Origin: Pseudomonadales bacterium
Lineage (GTDB): Bacteria; Pseudomonadota; Gammaproteobacteria; Pseudomonadales; Azotimanducaceae
Assembly: GCA_024234635.1 (NCBI GenBank)
Contig: JACKNX010000019.1
Location: 1 to 64,000 of the forward strand
Direction of reading: 5' to 3'
DNA: 64,000 nucleotides
A model generated the notes under the pieces. The model ran no database searches. It was not told the origin of the DNA and was given only the letters and a program-made list of their open reading frames with translations. The position numbers were made by a program, and so were the translations under genes. Shown piece after piece: positions 50,245-59,094 of this stretch (the first letter of the stretch is position 1; each line of letters begins with the position of its first letter).

Positions 50245-51884
50245 GATGCACGCGGAAACGGCATGCCCTCGAATACCGTGCCCCACACCGGTATGTCCTT
50301 GATCGTCATCGGATCAACGGTGAAGGGATCCTGCTCCAGTACCGTGAAATCGGCTTTCTTGCCGGCACGGATGCTGCCGACTTCATGTTCCATACCCAGC
50401 ACGTATGCGGCGTCGATGGTAATGGCGCGCATCGCCTGCTCCACCGTGAGCCGCTCTGTTGCGCCGAGCACGTTGCCCGCTTCGGAAACCCGATTGATGG
50501 CCACCCACGCATTGAACAGCGGAAGCGCGGGCGCCATGGTGAAGTCCGAGTGCAGGGCGGTGGTCACGTTGTGCCGCGCCACCGTGCCCAGCCGGGCCAT
50601 CTGCGATGCGCGCTCGTGACCAATGGAGTGCTGCCAGTAGGCCTCGCCCAGTTCGTGCAGGTAGTAGACGTTGGCGGAGACGATGGCGCCCAGGTCCGCG
50701 ATTCGGCGCACCTGTTCGGGCGTTGAGAGGCCGAAATGCTCGATGGTGAAGCGATGATTCACGCGCGGCCGTTCGAACTGCAGTTTCTCGAGGATATCCA
50801 GCGCCAGTTCAAGACCGAGGTCGCCGGTGCAATGGACGTGAATCCGGTAACCGGCGTTCCAGCACGCACGCGCCACGGCTTCGGTGAGTTCCGGCGGAAA
50901 CATCCATTCACCATGGTGGCCGTCTATGTACCCGGGCGGTTGCACCTGCATCAGTTCCGCGAAGAAGGCGCCATCCATGAACAGTTTCACGTGGTCGCGA
51001 TAGAAGAGCCTGGCCGTGCTGCGGCTGGCGCGCTCCTTCAGCCAGGGCACGACAGCGTCTGCCTGGTCGATCTGCCGTACCGGCCGGGTGCCTACGGGAA
51101 TCATCTGTACACGAAATGGCGTATCCGGTGTGTCCAGCACATCCCGCATCGCCTCCCACTCGTCATCGGTGTCGAAGTAGCCGCCGGTGAGATCGCCAAT
51201 GGTGGTATGGCCGCCCGCGTGGATAGCCGCCTTGACCAGCGAAAGCCCGTGCCGGAACCGCTCGGGATCGGTGAGATAGCCCATCATGCGCGCGGTGGCC
51301 ATCAGCTTGCCGGACTCGTAGAACCTGCCCGCCTCCGCGTCCACCTGCGGATGTTGCCGCAGCCGTTCCCTGTCGAACTTGAGCCAGTCGATGGCGGCAT
51401 CGTTCATCACGATTTCATGGTACGACCGTTGCCATACCAGTATCGGTCGCATCGCGGAGATTGCGTTGATCATGGTGCGCGTAATGCGTCCGTGCCAGAT
51501 ATGGTGGTAACCCCAGGTGTGCAACGGCTCGTTGGCAGGCATGTCAGCCTCGATGGCCGACAGACGGTCGAGATAAGCCGCGTGACCAACCACGGGCGCC
51601 ACAACGCGGTCGGGCAGCCGCCACTCCAGCGCGGTGATGAAGTGCATGGGCAGCAGAATGGCGCCGAGCGAGGGGTGCAGATGCGGGTCGATGAATCCCG
51701 GCATCAGCACCTTGTCGGCGAATCGCTCGTCGACGACATGGTCGTGTCGCGACAGCCACGGCTGCAGGCTGTCGAGCGTGCCAACTTCCACGATCATGCC
51801 GTCTTTCACCGCTACCGCGGTGGCTTCGGGCAGCGAAGGATTCATGGTGCGGATGGTACGGGCGGTGAAGACGCGCAACGTCAT
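50241..51884 (-). CDS. YtcJ-like amidohydrolase
   Basis: A 547-residue metal-dependent amidohydrolase of the composite-domain class. It shows MPGFIDPHLHPSLGA (metal HxH), VHCTGDLGLELAL, RFTIEHFGLSTPEQV, HSDFTMAPALPLFNAW and RAGKKADFTVLEQDPF at the C-terminus. ATG 51884 is chosen over the longer frame because the family N-terminus (TLRVFTARTIRTMNP) follows it. The substrate is not evident. First gene of the operon with phzF-like and VOC genes. Confidence 0.88.
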   Translation of the reverse strand: MTLRVFTARTIRTMNPSLPEATAVAVKDGMIVEVGTLDSLQPWLSRHDHVVDERFADKVLMPGFIDPHLHPSLGAILLPMHFITALEWRLPDRVVAPVVGHAAYLDRLSAIEADMPANEPLHTWGYHHIWHGRITRTMINAISAMRPILVWQRSYHEIVMNDAAIDWLKFDRERLRQHPQVDAEAGRFYESGKLMATARMMGYLTDPERFRHGLSLVKAAIHAGGHTTIGDLTGGYFDTDDEWEAMRDVLDTPDTPFRVQMIPVGTRPVRQIDQADAVVPWLKERASRSTARLFYRDHVKLFMDGAFFAELMQVQPPGYIDGHHGEWMFPPELTEAVARACWNAGYRIHVHCTGDLGLELALDILEKLQFERPRVNHRFTIEHFGLSTPEQVRRIADLGAIVSANVYYLHELGEAYWQHSIGHERASQMARLGTVARHNVTTALHSDFTMAPALPLFNAWVAINRVSEAGNVLGATERLTVEQAMRAITIDAAYVLGMEHEVGSIRAGKKADFTVLEQDPFTVDPMTIKDIPVWGTVFEGMPFPRAS

Positions 51885-51960
51885 GGGAACAACCTGGTCG
51901 ATCTGGCGAAGGCGCAATACTGCGCGATGGAAGCGGCGATGTCAGCGAATGGCGATGGGC

Positions 51961-52494
51961 TCAGTCGGCCGGTTCGGGAAACCGTGCGCCGAGCGCAAGT
52001 GGCAGAAACACGCCAAACGCTGCCTCCAGAGCGCGCATGTCCGCGATATCGCGAGCGGTTGGCGGATACCCCTGTGCATGGCAGTGCACCTGCGCTTCGG
52101 CGGACAGGCAGCGCACCGGCCGACCGTCGATGCATCCCTCGCCCTGAAAGGCACTGGGTGGGAACGGCCAGACGCGTCCGTCACCCAGCGCGAAGCAACC
52201 GCGACCCTGGTTGTCGAAGGTGACCGTGTGCACGTCTACGTGCAGTGCTTGAGGTGAACGCAACACCAGCCCTTCGCCATCCAGCCGTTCATAGCCGGCG
52301 TCAATCAGTGTCGAGATGAGCGCCGGAAGTGACACTTCGGCGATGACGATGTCCAGATCACGGTGGACGCGGGTCTGCCGTTGGAGCAGTGCATCCACGC
52401 CCCAGCCGCCGTCGATCCACAGCGTGATGCCGTCGGTCGTGTCCAGGAAGCCGAGCACCTGGGTAGCGGTTGCCGTTCGGGAAGGGGTTGTCAT
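51961..52494 (-). CDS. LinA/AadB-like nucleotidyltransferase domain protein
   Basis: A 177-residue protein resembling lincosamide (LinA/LnuA) and aminoglycoside (ANT2''-type) nucleotidyltransferases. It shows LWIDGGWGVDALLQRQTRVHRDLDIVI with the metal-binding acidic pair in RDLDI, then LHVDVHTVTFDNQG and SAEAQVHCHAQGYPP. Resistance activity is only a possibility; many chromosomal relatives have unknown roles. Followed by a methyltransferase gene. Confidence 0.8.
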   Translation of the reverse strand: MTTPSRTATATQVLGFLDTTDGITLWIDGGWGVDALLQRQTRVHRDLDIVIAEVSLPALISTLIDAGYERLDGEGLVLRSPQALHVDVHTVTFDNQGRGCFALGDGRVWPFPPSAFQGEGCIDGRPVRCLSAEAQVHCHAQGYPPTARDIADMRALEAAFGVFLPLALGARFPEPAD

Positions 52495-52539
52495 GCGGAG
52501 TCTGGCGATTTGTTGGCGCTTGCGCGATGTGGCGGCAGG

Positions 52540-53175
52540 CTATCGCAACGAGGGCACCTCGGCGAGCACGGCGATGCGCCCCTTGTCCCTGCCACCGGTT
52601 GGTGGGTTCAGAATGGTGTGGTGCATGATGGTGAAGCCGCATTCCCGTACCAGCGCGAGCGTGGTGTGCGGCGGGTGTGCGTCGTAGAAAAAGGTTTCAT
52701 CGAACATATCGTCCGTGAACGCGGAGTTTGCCGATCCACCCGACGTGAACAGTAGCCGTGCTCCTGGCGAGAGACAGGCTCTAACCCGTCGCAGGATGCC
52801 GGCATGCGCCTCGCGGGGAATGTGGAACAGCGAATCCCACGCGATGGCGCCGGCGTATTGGCCAGGCGGTTGCCAGGTTTCCAGCGTCGCCTGCACCCAG
52901 TCCTCGCGGGGTAGCCGGCGTCGCGCGATGGCAAGCATGCCGGCGGACTGGTCCACGCCGCTTACCCGGTAGGCGCGCGACACCAGCAGTTCGGCGATTG
53001 GGTTGCCCGTGCCGCAACCGAGATCCAGGATTAGCTCACCCGGCCGCGCGGGGACCAGCAGATGGTCGATGAGTTCGAGCGCGGAATCGGACAACGGGCG
53101 CGGTGCCGCATCCCAGCGTGTTGCGATGGCGTCGTATGCGGCCTGATTGCGGCCGCCTGGTGTGATGGCAGTCAC
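52540..53175 (-). CDS. Class I SAM-dependent methyltransferase
   Basis: A 211-residue UbiE/methyltransferase-11-type enzyme. The SAM site reads ILDLGCGTGNPIAELLV, followed by VSGVDQSAGMLAIARRR (acidic loop), and AIAWDSLFHIP near the catalytic face. Substrate unknown. The next gene downstream lies 40 bp away; the upstream 77-residue gene overlaps its start (ATGA). Confidence 0.87.
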   Translation of the reverse strand: MTAITPGGRNQAAYDAIATRWDAAPRPLSDSALELIDHLLVPARPGELILDLGCGTGNPIAELLVSRAYRVSGVDQSAGMLAIARRRLPREDWVQATLETWQPPGQYAGAIAWDSLFHIPREAHAGILRRVRACLSPGARLLFTSGGSANSAFTDDMFDETFFYDAHPPHTTLALVRECGFTIMHHTILNPPTGGRDKGRIAVLAEVPSLR

Positions 53176-53405
53176 CGGCGGTTGCGGGGATGATTGCGCG
53201 CCGTACGCTCATTGCCGCGGCGATAGTTGCCGGTGAGACGCGCCATGAGTTGCTGGGCATCGTCTTCCGTGGCGTTCGCCATGTCCTGCCGGAACGCCAG
53301 AGCCTTGTCGCCGCGCAGTGTGGTGGCCAACTGGCCGTGATGGGTGATCTGCACGCTGCCGTCCTTGCGCGTTCGCCAGGCAAAACCCGGATGTGTCATC
53401 GGCAA
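53172..53405 (-). CDS. Small conserved-type hypothetical protein
   Basis: A 77-residue basic protein (FAWRTRKDGSVQITHHGQLATTLRG; AFRQDMANATEDDAQQLMARLTGNYRRG), not recognised. Its stop overlaps the methyltransferase ATG (ATGA), which supports expression. The sequence suggests a nucleic-acid- or protein-binding helper. Confidence 0.55.
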   Translation of the reverse strand: MPMTHPGFAWRTRKDGSVQITHHGQLATTLRGDKALAFRQDMANATEDDAQQLMARLTGNYRRGNERTARNHPRNRR

Positions 53406-53563
53406 CGTTCGCCCTTCACGGCTACGACCCTTGATCTGCGTTGGCTGACCTGTTCGGCAGTGGCGCTGAAGCTGCTGACAGCAAAGAACAGTGCGCGGAG
53501 GGCTCGGGTCCGATTGCGCATGTCGATCGGTGAGCGTGAGTGGCTGCGCATTGGCATCTGGGG

Positions 53564-54046
53564 TCAGTCAGCATCATCGAAAGGGCGGAGTATAAGCACA
53601 AGAAAGGCGGAGAAGCCGTTCATGAGCAAACCCGTCACGCCGAAGAGGTATGGCCAGGACACGCCCGGCATGGCCAGGTTGTACGCCTGCAGGACAATGG
53701 CCGCCATTCCCCAGGCCATGACCATCCCGGGAATCGGCTGGCCCACGCCGTATCGCTTTCCCTGGCGGGCCCTGTACCAGATTGCACCGATCAGCCAGCT
53801 GATCAGCGTTGCACTGCACACCTTCCACAGGAGCGCTTCGGAAACGCCAGCTTCGGCAAGAAACGACGGGAGTATGCCGGCGACGACCGCGGCCGCGGAA
53901 GCGGCAAAGAGTATCTGTAGCTGAATGAGTTGCCTCGGTGGCCAGCTCGACACGTTGCGCTGGCGAATGGCGGCGACGATGCCGGCAAACCCGGCGATGC
54001 CGATGGCAACTTCCACCACGGAGGAGAGAAAAGACCCGGCGTCCAT
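53564..54046 (-). CDS. Four-span membrane protein, unknown
   Basis: A 160-residue integral membrane protein with spans at about 8-26, 43-64, 74-94 and two near the C-terminus (MVMAWGMAAIVLQAYNLA; YLFGVTGLLMNGFSAFLVLIL). Not recognised. Its ATG shares a base with the stop of the upstream RibD/DHFR-like gene (TGATG), so the two are coupled. Confidence 0.7.
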   Translation of the reverse strand: MDAGSFLSSVVEVAIGIAGFAGIVAAIRQRNVSSWPPRQLIQLQILFAASAAAVVAGILPSFLAEAGVSEALLWKVCSATLISWLIGAIWYRARQGKRYGVGQPIPGMVMAWGMAAIVLQAYNLAMPGVSWPYLFGVTGLLMNGFSAFLVLILRPFDDAD

Positions 54047-54624
54047 CAGTGACCCGGTTGCCGCTTCACTTCGTAGCGTAGCTCGACGATGCCGCTCTGG
54101 TAGGCACGAGTCTCCACGAGATGCAGCGCCACTTCCCCGTCCACCCGGTCGAAAAAAGGCACGCCCTCGCCGATCAGAACCGGCAGGACAGAACAGGAGA
54201 CCTCGTCAGCCAGACCGAGGCGAAGCATCTCGCCGGCAACGATGCCGCCGCCGGCAACCCAGATCCTGCGGTAGAGGGGTCGAAGGCGGTCGTTGATCAA
54301 TCGGCTCACGTTGCCTGAGAAGAATTCGACGCTCTCGCGGTTTCTGCGCAGCGTGCGGGTCGTGAGCACGAACACGGGCGTGTCGCCATAAGCCCATCCG
54401 TGTCCCTCGTCGTCGAAGCGCAGGGCGGTCTCGTACGTATGCGATCCCATGACATAGCAGTCGATTGCCTGCAGGAAGGCGTTGATGACGTCCGCGTCCA
54501 TGGCCTCGCCGCCCGGGAATTCGTCGGTTGTCTCCATCCAGTCCACGCTGCCGTCCTTCCGGGCGATATAGCCGTCCAGGCTCATGGCCATGTGAATCGT
54601 CACGCGGCAGTTGTTGCCTGCCAT
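54046..54624 (-). CDS. Dihydrofolate reductase (RibD C-terminal) family protein
   Basis: A 192-residue reductase-fold protein. It begins RVTIHMAMSLDGYIARKDGSVDW and has VMGSHTYETALRF, VFVLTTRTL and RIWVAGGGIVAGEML, the NADP-binding pattern of RibD/YyaP-type proteins, which are not the main folate enzyme. ATG 54624 or 54636 could serve. Function unknown. Confidence 0.85.
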   Translation of the reverse strand: MAGNNCRVTIHMAMSLDGYIARKDGSVDWMETTDEFPGGEAMDADVINAFLQAIDCYVMGSHTYETALRFDDEGHGWAYGDTPVFVLTTRTLRRNRESVEFFSGNVSRLINDRLRPLYRRIWVAGGGIVAGEMLRLGLADEVSCSVLPVLIGEGVPFFDRVDGEVALHLVETRAYQSGIVELRYEVKRQPGH

Positions 54625-54636
54625 GCCTTTCTCCAT

Positions 54637-54950
54637 GTGTTTCGGAAGGGTTTCATCTGTCGAACCGAACTATTCGCGATCGTCGAACGCAAGGCAAATA
54701 CGTGCGGAGCGATGCAACGGGTACGCGACAGGCATCCGGTTCATGGGCCGGTCGCTTTGCTGGCGTCAGGTCGTGTCACGGCGCTGATGCGGGTAGCGGG
54801 CGCGCGAACAAGTGGCTGAACGCTTCCCGCCAGGGCAGCTTTCAGCGGCGAGCGGGCGACTACCCGGCAGCCCTCGTCCGTCGAATGAGGGCACTGCATT
54901 TCCCTTTGACAGCAATCGGGGCCGTCCCGGGAACTGGCGCAGCGCAATGG
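54637..54950. other. Intergenic region without recognised gene
   Basis: No convincing frame, repeat or RNA is seen. The left part should carry the promoter of the reductase gene reading left. Confidence 0.45.
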
Positions 54951-55880
54951 CTATCGCTGTCCCCTGGTGTGGCGCTTGGCGAAGGCAACCATTTCGGCCA
55001 TGGCCGGAATGGCTTCAGTCGCTTCAGCGCCGCTGTTCACCCAGCGTATGCGCGGATTTTCGGGATAGTCGTCGGGATAGGCGATACGCCACGGACCGTT
55101 CAGTATCCAGATGTGTTCCGCCTGCGGGTACTCCGTGATCTGTACCACCACGCCGGCGGCGCGTGCGGATGCCGCCAGCCGGATACTGTCGTCGTGGCAG
55201 ACGTCCCGGCCGGCCGCCTGGATGAGCAGAGGCGGCAGCCCGGTCAGATCGCGATACACGGGTGAATGGCGGCCGTCTTTCGGATCCACGTTTCCGCTGC
55301 CCAGCAGCGTTTCGGCAAGCTGCACCACCATCCCGCGACGGATGTCGTAGCCATTGCGCACCGGATCATCCAGCGACGGCGTGTTCAACGCGAGATCCGC
55401 CCACAGTGAGTTCAGCATGGCGCAGGCCGGCATCGGCAGGCCCGCGTCGCGTGCATCCGCGCAGAGCGATACGCACAGGGCGCCGCCCGCGGAGTCGCCG
55501 GCCAGCGCAATGTGTTCCGGCGCAAAACCCTGCTCACCGATCAGTGCCTGGTAGACCGACAGGACGTCTTCATGCGCCGCCGGGAAGGCGAAGCGGGGCG
55601 CCAGCCGGTAGTCCGGCGCCACAACCCGGCATCCCAGCCCGAGCGCCAGCCTTGCGGTTGCACGCCGGGCCCATGCCGCCAGACCGTTGGAGTACCCCCC
55701 GCCGTGCAGATACATGACCACCCGGTGCGGGTCAGTGACGCCTGTGTCAGGCTGAGTCCACTCCACGGGCACGCCGCCGAGTTCGCCCTGGGTCAGCGTC
55801 ACGTCCGGTGGTTCGATGATCAGCGGCGCAAAAAACGCGCGTTGTGCCTCGATCTGCGCGGCAATGGCCTCGTTGCTCAT
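54951..55880 (-). CDS. Alpha/beta hydrolase, hormone-sensitive-lipase type
   Basis: A 309-residue esterase/lipase. It shows the oxyanion motif MYLHGGGYSNG, nucleophile GDSAGG in IALAGDSAGGALCVSL, acid in LIQAAGRDVCHDDS and histidine in YPQAEHIWIL. It begins at ATG 55880 after GGGAGGG; a longer frame upstream lacks support. It hydrolyses short or medium esters; the natural substrate is unknown. Confidence 0.87.
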   Translation of the reverse strand: MSNEAIAAQIEAQRAFFAPLIIEPPDVTLTQGELGGVPVEWTQPDTGVTDPHRVVMYLHGGGYSNGLAAWARRATARLALGLGCRVVAPDYRLAPRFAFPAAHEDVLSVYQALIGEQGFAPEHIALAGDSAGGALCVSLCADARDAGLPMPACAMLNSLWADLALNTPSLDDPVRNGYDIRRGMVVQLAETLLGSGNVDPKDGRHSPVYRDLTGLPPLLIQAAGRDVCHDDSIRLAASARAAGVVVQITEYPQAEHIWILNGPWRIAYPDDYPENPRIRWVNSGAEATEAIPAMAEMVAFAKRHTRGQR

Positions 55881-56113
55881 CCGTTCCCTCCCGTAGACCG
55901 GAAATGACCTGTTGTCAGCTTGCTGAAACATCCTTCCGGAGAGCTGACAATACAACGTGCCGGCAGGACGGGGAACGGGAAACGCGGCGTGACAGGCCCG
56001 AGCCATTCACCGGTCAGCCCGCGCTCGCTGGAAGTCCGGCGTTACGCGAATCGTGGGATGCGAGCCACCGCCAAAAACGGGACCGGATTGCCGCCTGTTG
56101 CCCTGTTGGTGCG

Positions 56114-56509
56114 TTATGCCGCCAGTCGACGCCGCATGTCGTTGTATGCGTCGCGAATCAGCCTGTCCAGCGCCGCCTCGTCCACCGGCTGGCCCGGTCT
56201 GAGTTTGACGTGGCGCATGAACTTGCCCGTGCCTTCCAGTATGCGCTTTGGGTCGGGCAGCTCCGCGCCCCGGAAAAAGCCCACGTTGACATGCGCGCGA
56301 AACACATTGACGTAGGCAAAGGCTGCCTCGCCGATACACGCGGTTGGATGGCCGTCGTGCAGCAGTTCCGCCACGTCGTCGCCGCAGTTGCGGATGATGG
56401 CGAACCAGTGACGCGCCAGCTCGGCGAGTGCCGCAGGTCGCGCCGCGATCCAGGCATCGATGGCGGGGTCGTGCGGTACGCCGCCGGTGAAGGTGAGAAG
56501 CTGCGCCAT
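56114..56509 (-). CDS. DUF1801 domain protein
   Basis: A 131-residue protein of the DUF1801/YdhG-like fold: WFAIIRNCGDDVAELLHDGHPTA, AFAYVNVFRAHVNVGFFRGAELP and RHVKLRPGQPVDEAALDRLI. Function unknown; family members resemble frataxin-like folds. Confidence 0.83.
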   Translation of the reverse strand: MAQLLTFTGGVPHDPAIDAWIAARPAALAELARHWFAIIRNCGDDVAELLHDGHPTACIGEAAFAYVNVFRAHVNVGFFRGAELPDPKRILEGTGKFMRHVKLRPGQPVDEAALDRLIRDAYNDMRRRLAA

Positions 56510-56613
56510 CGGCCCAGTTTACCGGCGGGCCGTGTGGGGAAGCCATACGCACCCCGGATAGCCCGCCCGGCGTTCCGTGGTCACCCGTGGCGCTATTGCA
56601 CAACGCGCCGACC

Positions 56614-57048
56614 CTACTGGCGTGTCTGTTCCCGCACGTCGACGATGTTCGCATTCATCCAGGCGACAAAGGCGGGGTCGAATTCCCGGTAGTCGTTGTT
56701 TACCCAGTACTCGCGAAGATCCGGCCAGTACTGATGGCCGGAGACCGTTTCCTTGCCGTCCAGGTCCTGTCGCCAGGAGGCGATCGGCAGCTCCGCTTCG
56801 GAAATGCGACCACGCTGGAATTCGCTGAAAACGTACTGATAGTTGAGCAGCGTCATCGCCATGGAACGGTTCAGGACCAAGGCTTCGTAGTCCGTCAGCT
56901 CGTCACCGTTCCGCCGCTTGAGAACCGCTTCGCTGTTCTGCCGGAGTTCAATGGCGAGAAACGCGATTCCGGCGATAACGCCGATGTTGGCGAGCAGTCC
57001 GATGGCATGGGAAAGGTCGTTCCTGATCGCGGCTGTTCCTGATTTCAT
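56614..57048 (-). CDS. Hypothetical protein with N-terminal membrane span
   Basis: A 144-residue protein with one span (ANIGVIAGIAFLAIELRQ, about 20-38), then a soluble helical part (VLNRSMAMTLLNYQYVFSEF; HQYWPDLREYWVNNDYREFD). A family form seen in several proteobacterial DUF proteins, but not named by me. No operon partner is obvious. Confidence 0.65.
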   Translation of the reverse strand: MKSGTAAIRNDLSHAIGLLANIGVIAGIAFLAIELRQNSEAVLKRRNGDELTDYEALVLNRSMAMTLLNYQYVFSEFQRGRISEAELPIASWRQDLDGKETVSGHQYWPDLREYWVNNDYREFDPAFVAWMNANIVDVREQTRQ

Positions 57049-57144
57049 TTCCGGTGAGTGAAGTGTGCAAAGTCGACGAATGCCAGCGCCAGCGATGCGT
57101 GCCTGCTGACATGCATTCGACGCACCCCGAGTGTGCAGATCGCC

Positions 57145-57864
57145 TCAGTAGACCAGCGGAAGCAACCGATATTTCACGCGACGCGTGTACGCCGCATAGC
57201 CCTGCAACTCGTTCCGGAGCGCCTGGTCTTCCAGCGCCGTTCGGAGCACGGTCACAGCCAGCGCAATTGCCGCTGGCGCAAGCGTCCACGCGGAATCCAG
57301 GGCGAGCACGATGCCGGGCATGGCCAGGAGGTTACCCGCGTAACCCGGGTGACGCACGAACCGGTACGGACCGCTGTCGCACACCGTGTGACCTCTTTCC
57401 GTCTGGATTCGCACCATGCTGGAGAAGAAACGATTTTCCACCAGTGCCCACGTCGCGAAGGCGTAGCCGGTTGCGATCAGAAACAGCCCCGCGATGTTGA
57501 GCCAGACGCCAAACCCGGCTGACCACCCGAGACGATGATCGAGCCCCGCGACGATCACCAGCAGGAAGGAGAAGCTCAGCGCCATCAGCGGAGCGAGCAA
57601 CTTGTCCCACGGTTTGACAGCCGGCGATGCCAGCGAACGGCTTCGTTCCGCCATCAGCCCGGGATGCCGCCGTTCCGCCCAGACGCGCCCGCCGATGCCG
57701 GATGCAAGGAGCAGCAGGGAGTAGAGCCAGGCCTGCCACCAGCCGGCATCTCCGCCGCAGAGGAGCAATGTCAGTGGAATGCACAGATAGAAGACGGTGA
57801 GACGAATCCAGTCGCGTGGTGTGGCCGGTCTGTCCGCCGGCGTCTGATTGCGCGTTTCGACCAT
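57145..57864 (-). CDS. Isoprenylcysteine/phospholipid methyltransferase-like membrane protein
   Basis: A 239-residue polytopic protein, starting at ATG 57864 after GGAGGAG. The ICMT/PEMT signature near the C-terminus reads YRFVRHPGYAGNLLAMPG, then LRTALEDQALRNELQGYAAY and VKYRLLPLVY, which bind SAM at the membrane. Four or five spans precede it. It methylates a lipid or isoprenoid-like carboxyl; the substrate is unknown. Confidence 0.83.
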   Translation of the reverse strand: MVETRNQTPADRPATPRDWIRLTVFYLCIPLTLLLCGGDAGWWQAWLYSLLLLASGIGGRVWAERRHPGLMAERSRSLASPAVKPWDKLLAPLMALSFSFLLVIVAGLDHRLGWSAGFGVWLNIAGLFLIATGYAFATWALVENRFFSSMVRIQTERGHTVCDSGPYRFVRHPGYAGNLLAMPGIVLALDSAWTLAPAAIALAVTVLRTALEDQALRNELQGYAAYTRRVKYRLLPLVY

Positions 57865-57931
57865 CACGCTCCTCCGCTCAGGCGTCTCGCCCCAACCCAA
57901 CTTGTGTTCGACGCGGCTGGCGCCGCGCACT

Positions 57932-58216
57932 TCAATCGGTGGAAATCCGCCGGTACAGGTAGTGCGCCACCGTCGCGAGCACGACGCTTGGGGAAACCGT
58001 CGGCACGAACCAGCTTGTTGCGGTGTCGTAAACAAACCCCCAGTTCGTTCCGTCTGCGTCATGAAAGATGCCGCCGGGATTCTCCAGCCACTCCCAGACG
58101 CACATGACAGCGGCAACCGTCACGGATAGCAGAAGGCCGAACAGAAGGCCGAACCGCAATGAGCGGCCTGGTGCAGCACCCACGGTTCTCTCATGGTTTT
58201 CGCATGGTTTTCGCAT
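57932..58216 (-). CDS. Small membrane protein, unknown
   Basis: A 94-residue protein with two hydrophobic stretches (FGLLFGLLLSVTVAAVMCVWEWL; WFVPTVSPSVVLATVAHYLYR). Not recognised. Its start lies in the 11-bp tandem repeat (58197-58218), where each unit carries an ATG in a different frame; only ATG 58216 opens this frame. Confidence 0.55.
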   Translation of the reverse strand: MRKPCENHERTVGAAPGRSLRFGLLFGLLLSVTVAAVMCVWEWLENPGGIFHDADGTNWGFVYDTATSWFVPTVSPSVVLATVAHYLYRRISTD

Positions 58217-58240
58217 GGATTCCGCACGGTTCTCTCATGG
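58181..58240. repeat. Short tandem and flanking direct repeats at a start codon
   Basis: TTTTCGCATGG is exactly duplicated at 58197-58207 and 58208-58218. The block is flanked by perfect 16-bp copies of CACGGTTCTCTCATGG at 58181-58196 and 58225-58240. Slippage here would shift the frame of the gene that starts at 58216. Confidence 0.7.
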
Positions 58241-58280
58241 CTACGGGGCGACTCCAGTCAACGACGCGAGCACGCCTGCC

Positions 58281-58940
58281 TCAGCCAATGGACCCCATGG
58301 GGCCTGGATAGTTCACTTCTTCGAGCTTTCCGGTATCGACGTCGTAGACGAATCCGCGGACGGTGACCGCATCGGTACCACTTGTGGGTATCCAGGGGTG
58401 ATTCAGAATCGCTGACATGCCACGCCGAACGTCCCAGGTGAGACGTTCCATATTCTTGGCATCCCGAGGCGCGTCGAGCGGTTCGATCGGGCCGCGAAAC
58501 GCGTGGAACGCTGAGGGCGAAGCAGCGCTTGTCTGGCAGCTGGTGAATGCGCGGCCCGTTGCCTGGGCGAGAAGCTTTTCCGCGGCGGGATCGCCTTCCA
58601 GACCGGCCTTGAGCAGGTCGTCGGTGAAAGCGAGCATGCCGCACCGCGTGTGGTGAATGAGCATGATCTCGTTTGTGTTCAGGAGGTGATGCGAAATGAT
58701 CAGGCTGCGGATTGCGTCTTCGCTTACCACACCACCCGCGTTGCGGATGATATGCGCGTCGCCTGTTTGCAACCCGAGAAGGTCTTCCACGTCGAGGCGC
58801 GCATCCATGCAGGCGACAACCGCCACGCGCCTGGCCGGCTGGATTGCCTGTTTGCCCGGATGGGCTGACGTGTGTATGGCTTCGCCGTCAGCGTACCGCT
58901 TGTTGTTCTCCAGATAGTGGTCCGTCATCGAGGTGGTCAT
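58281..58940 (-). CDS. Beta-carbonic anhydrase
   Basis: A 219-residue enzyme interconverting CO2 and bicarbonate. Zinc ligands and the Asp-Arg dyad are visible: CMDARLD (C44, D46, R48) and LIHHTRCGM (H97, C100). It resembles YtiB/Can-type small members. ATG 58940 follows AAGGAGAAG; a longer frame has no support. No partner genes nearby. Confidence 0.92.
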   Translation of the reverse strand: MTTSMTDHYLENNKRYADGEAIHTSAHPGKQAIQPARRVAVVACMDARLDVEDLLGLQTGDAHIIRNAGGVVSEDAIRSLIISHHLLNTNEIMLIHHTRCGMLAFTDDLLKAGLEGDPAAEKLLAQATGRAFTSCQTSAASPSAFHAFRGPIEPLDAPRDAKNMERLTWDVRRGMSAILNHPWIPTSGTDAVTVRGFVYDVDTGKLEEVNYPGPMGSIG

Positions 58941-59094
58941 GCAGCTTCTCCTTTGGACTGATAAACGCATCGCGCTGTCGTGTGTAATCGTCGCTCGCTG
59001 TTTCCGCAGGGTGCCCGACCGCATGCACCCGGATTATCCGATGCAGTGGATCCCGGCGGTCGGGAGAAACAGCAGATACGGGTTCGCTTCCCCG

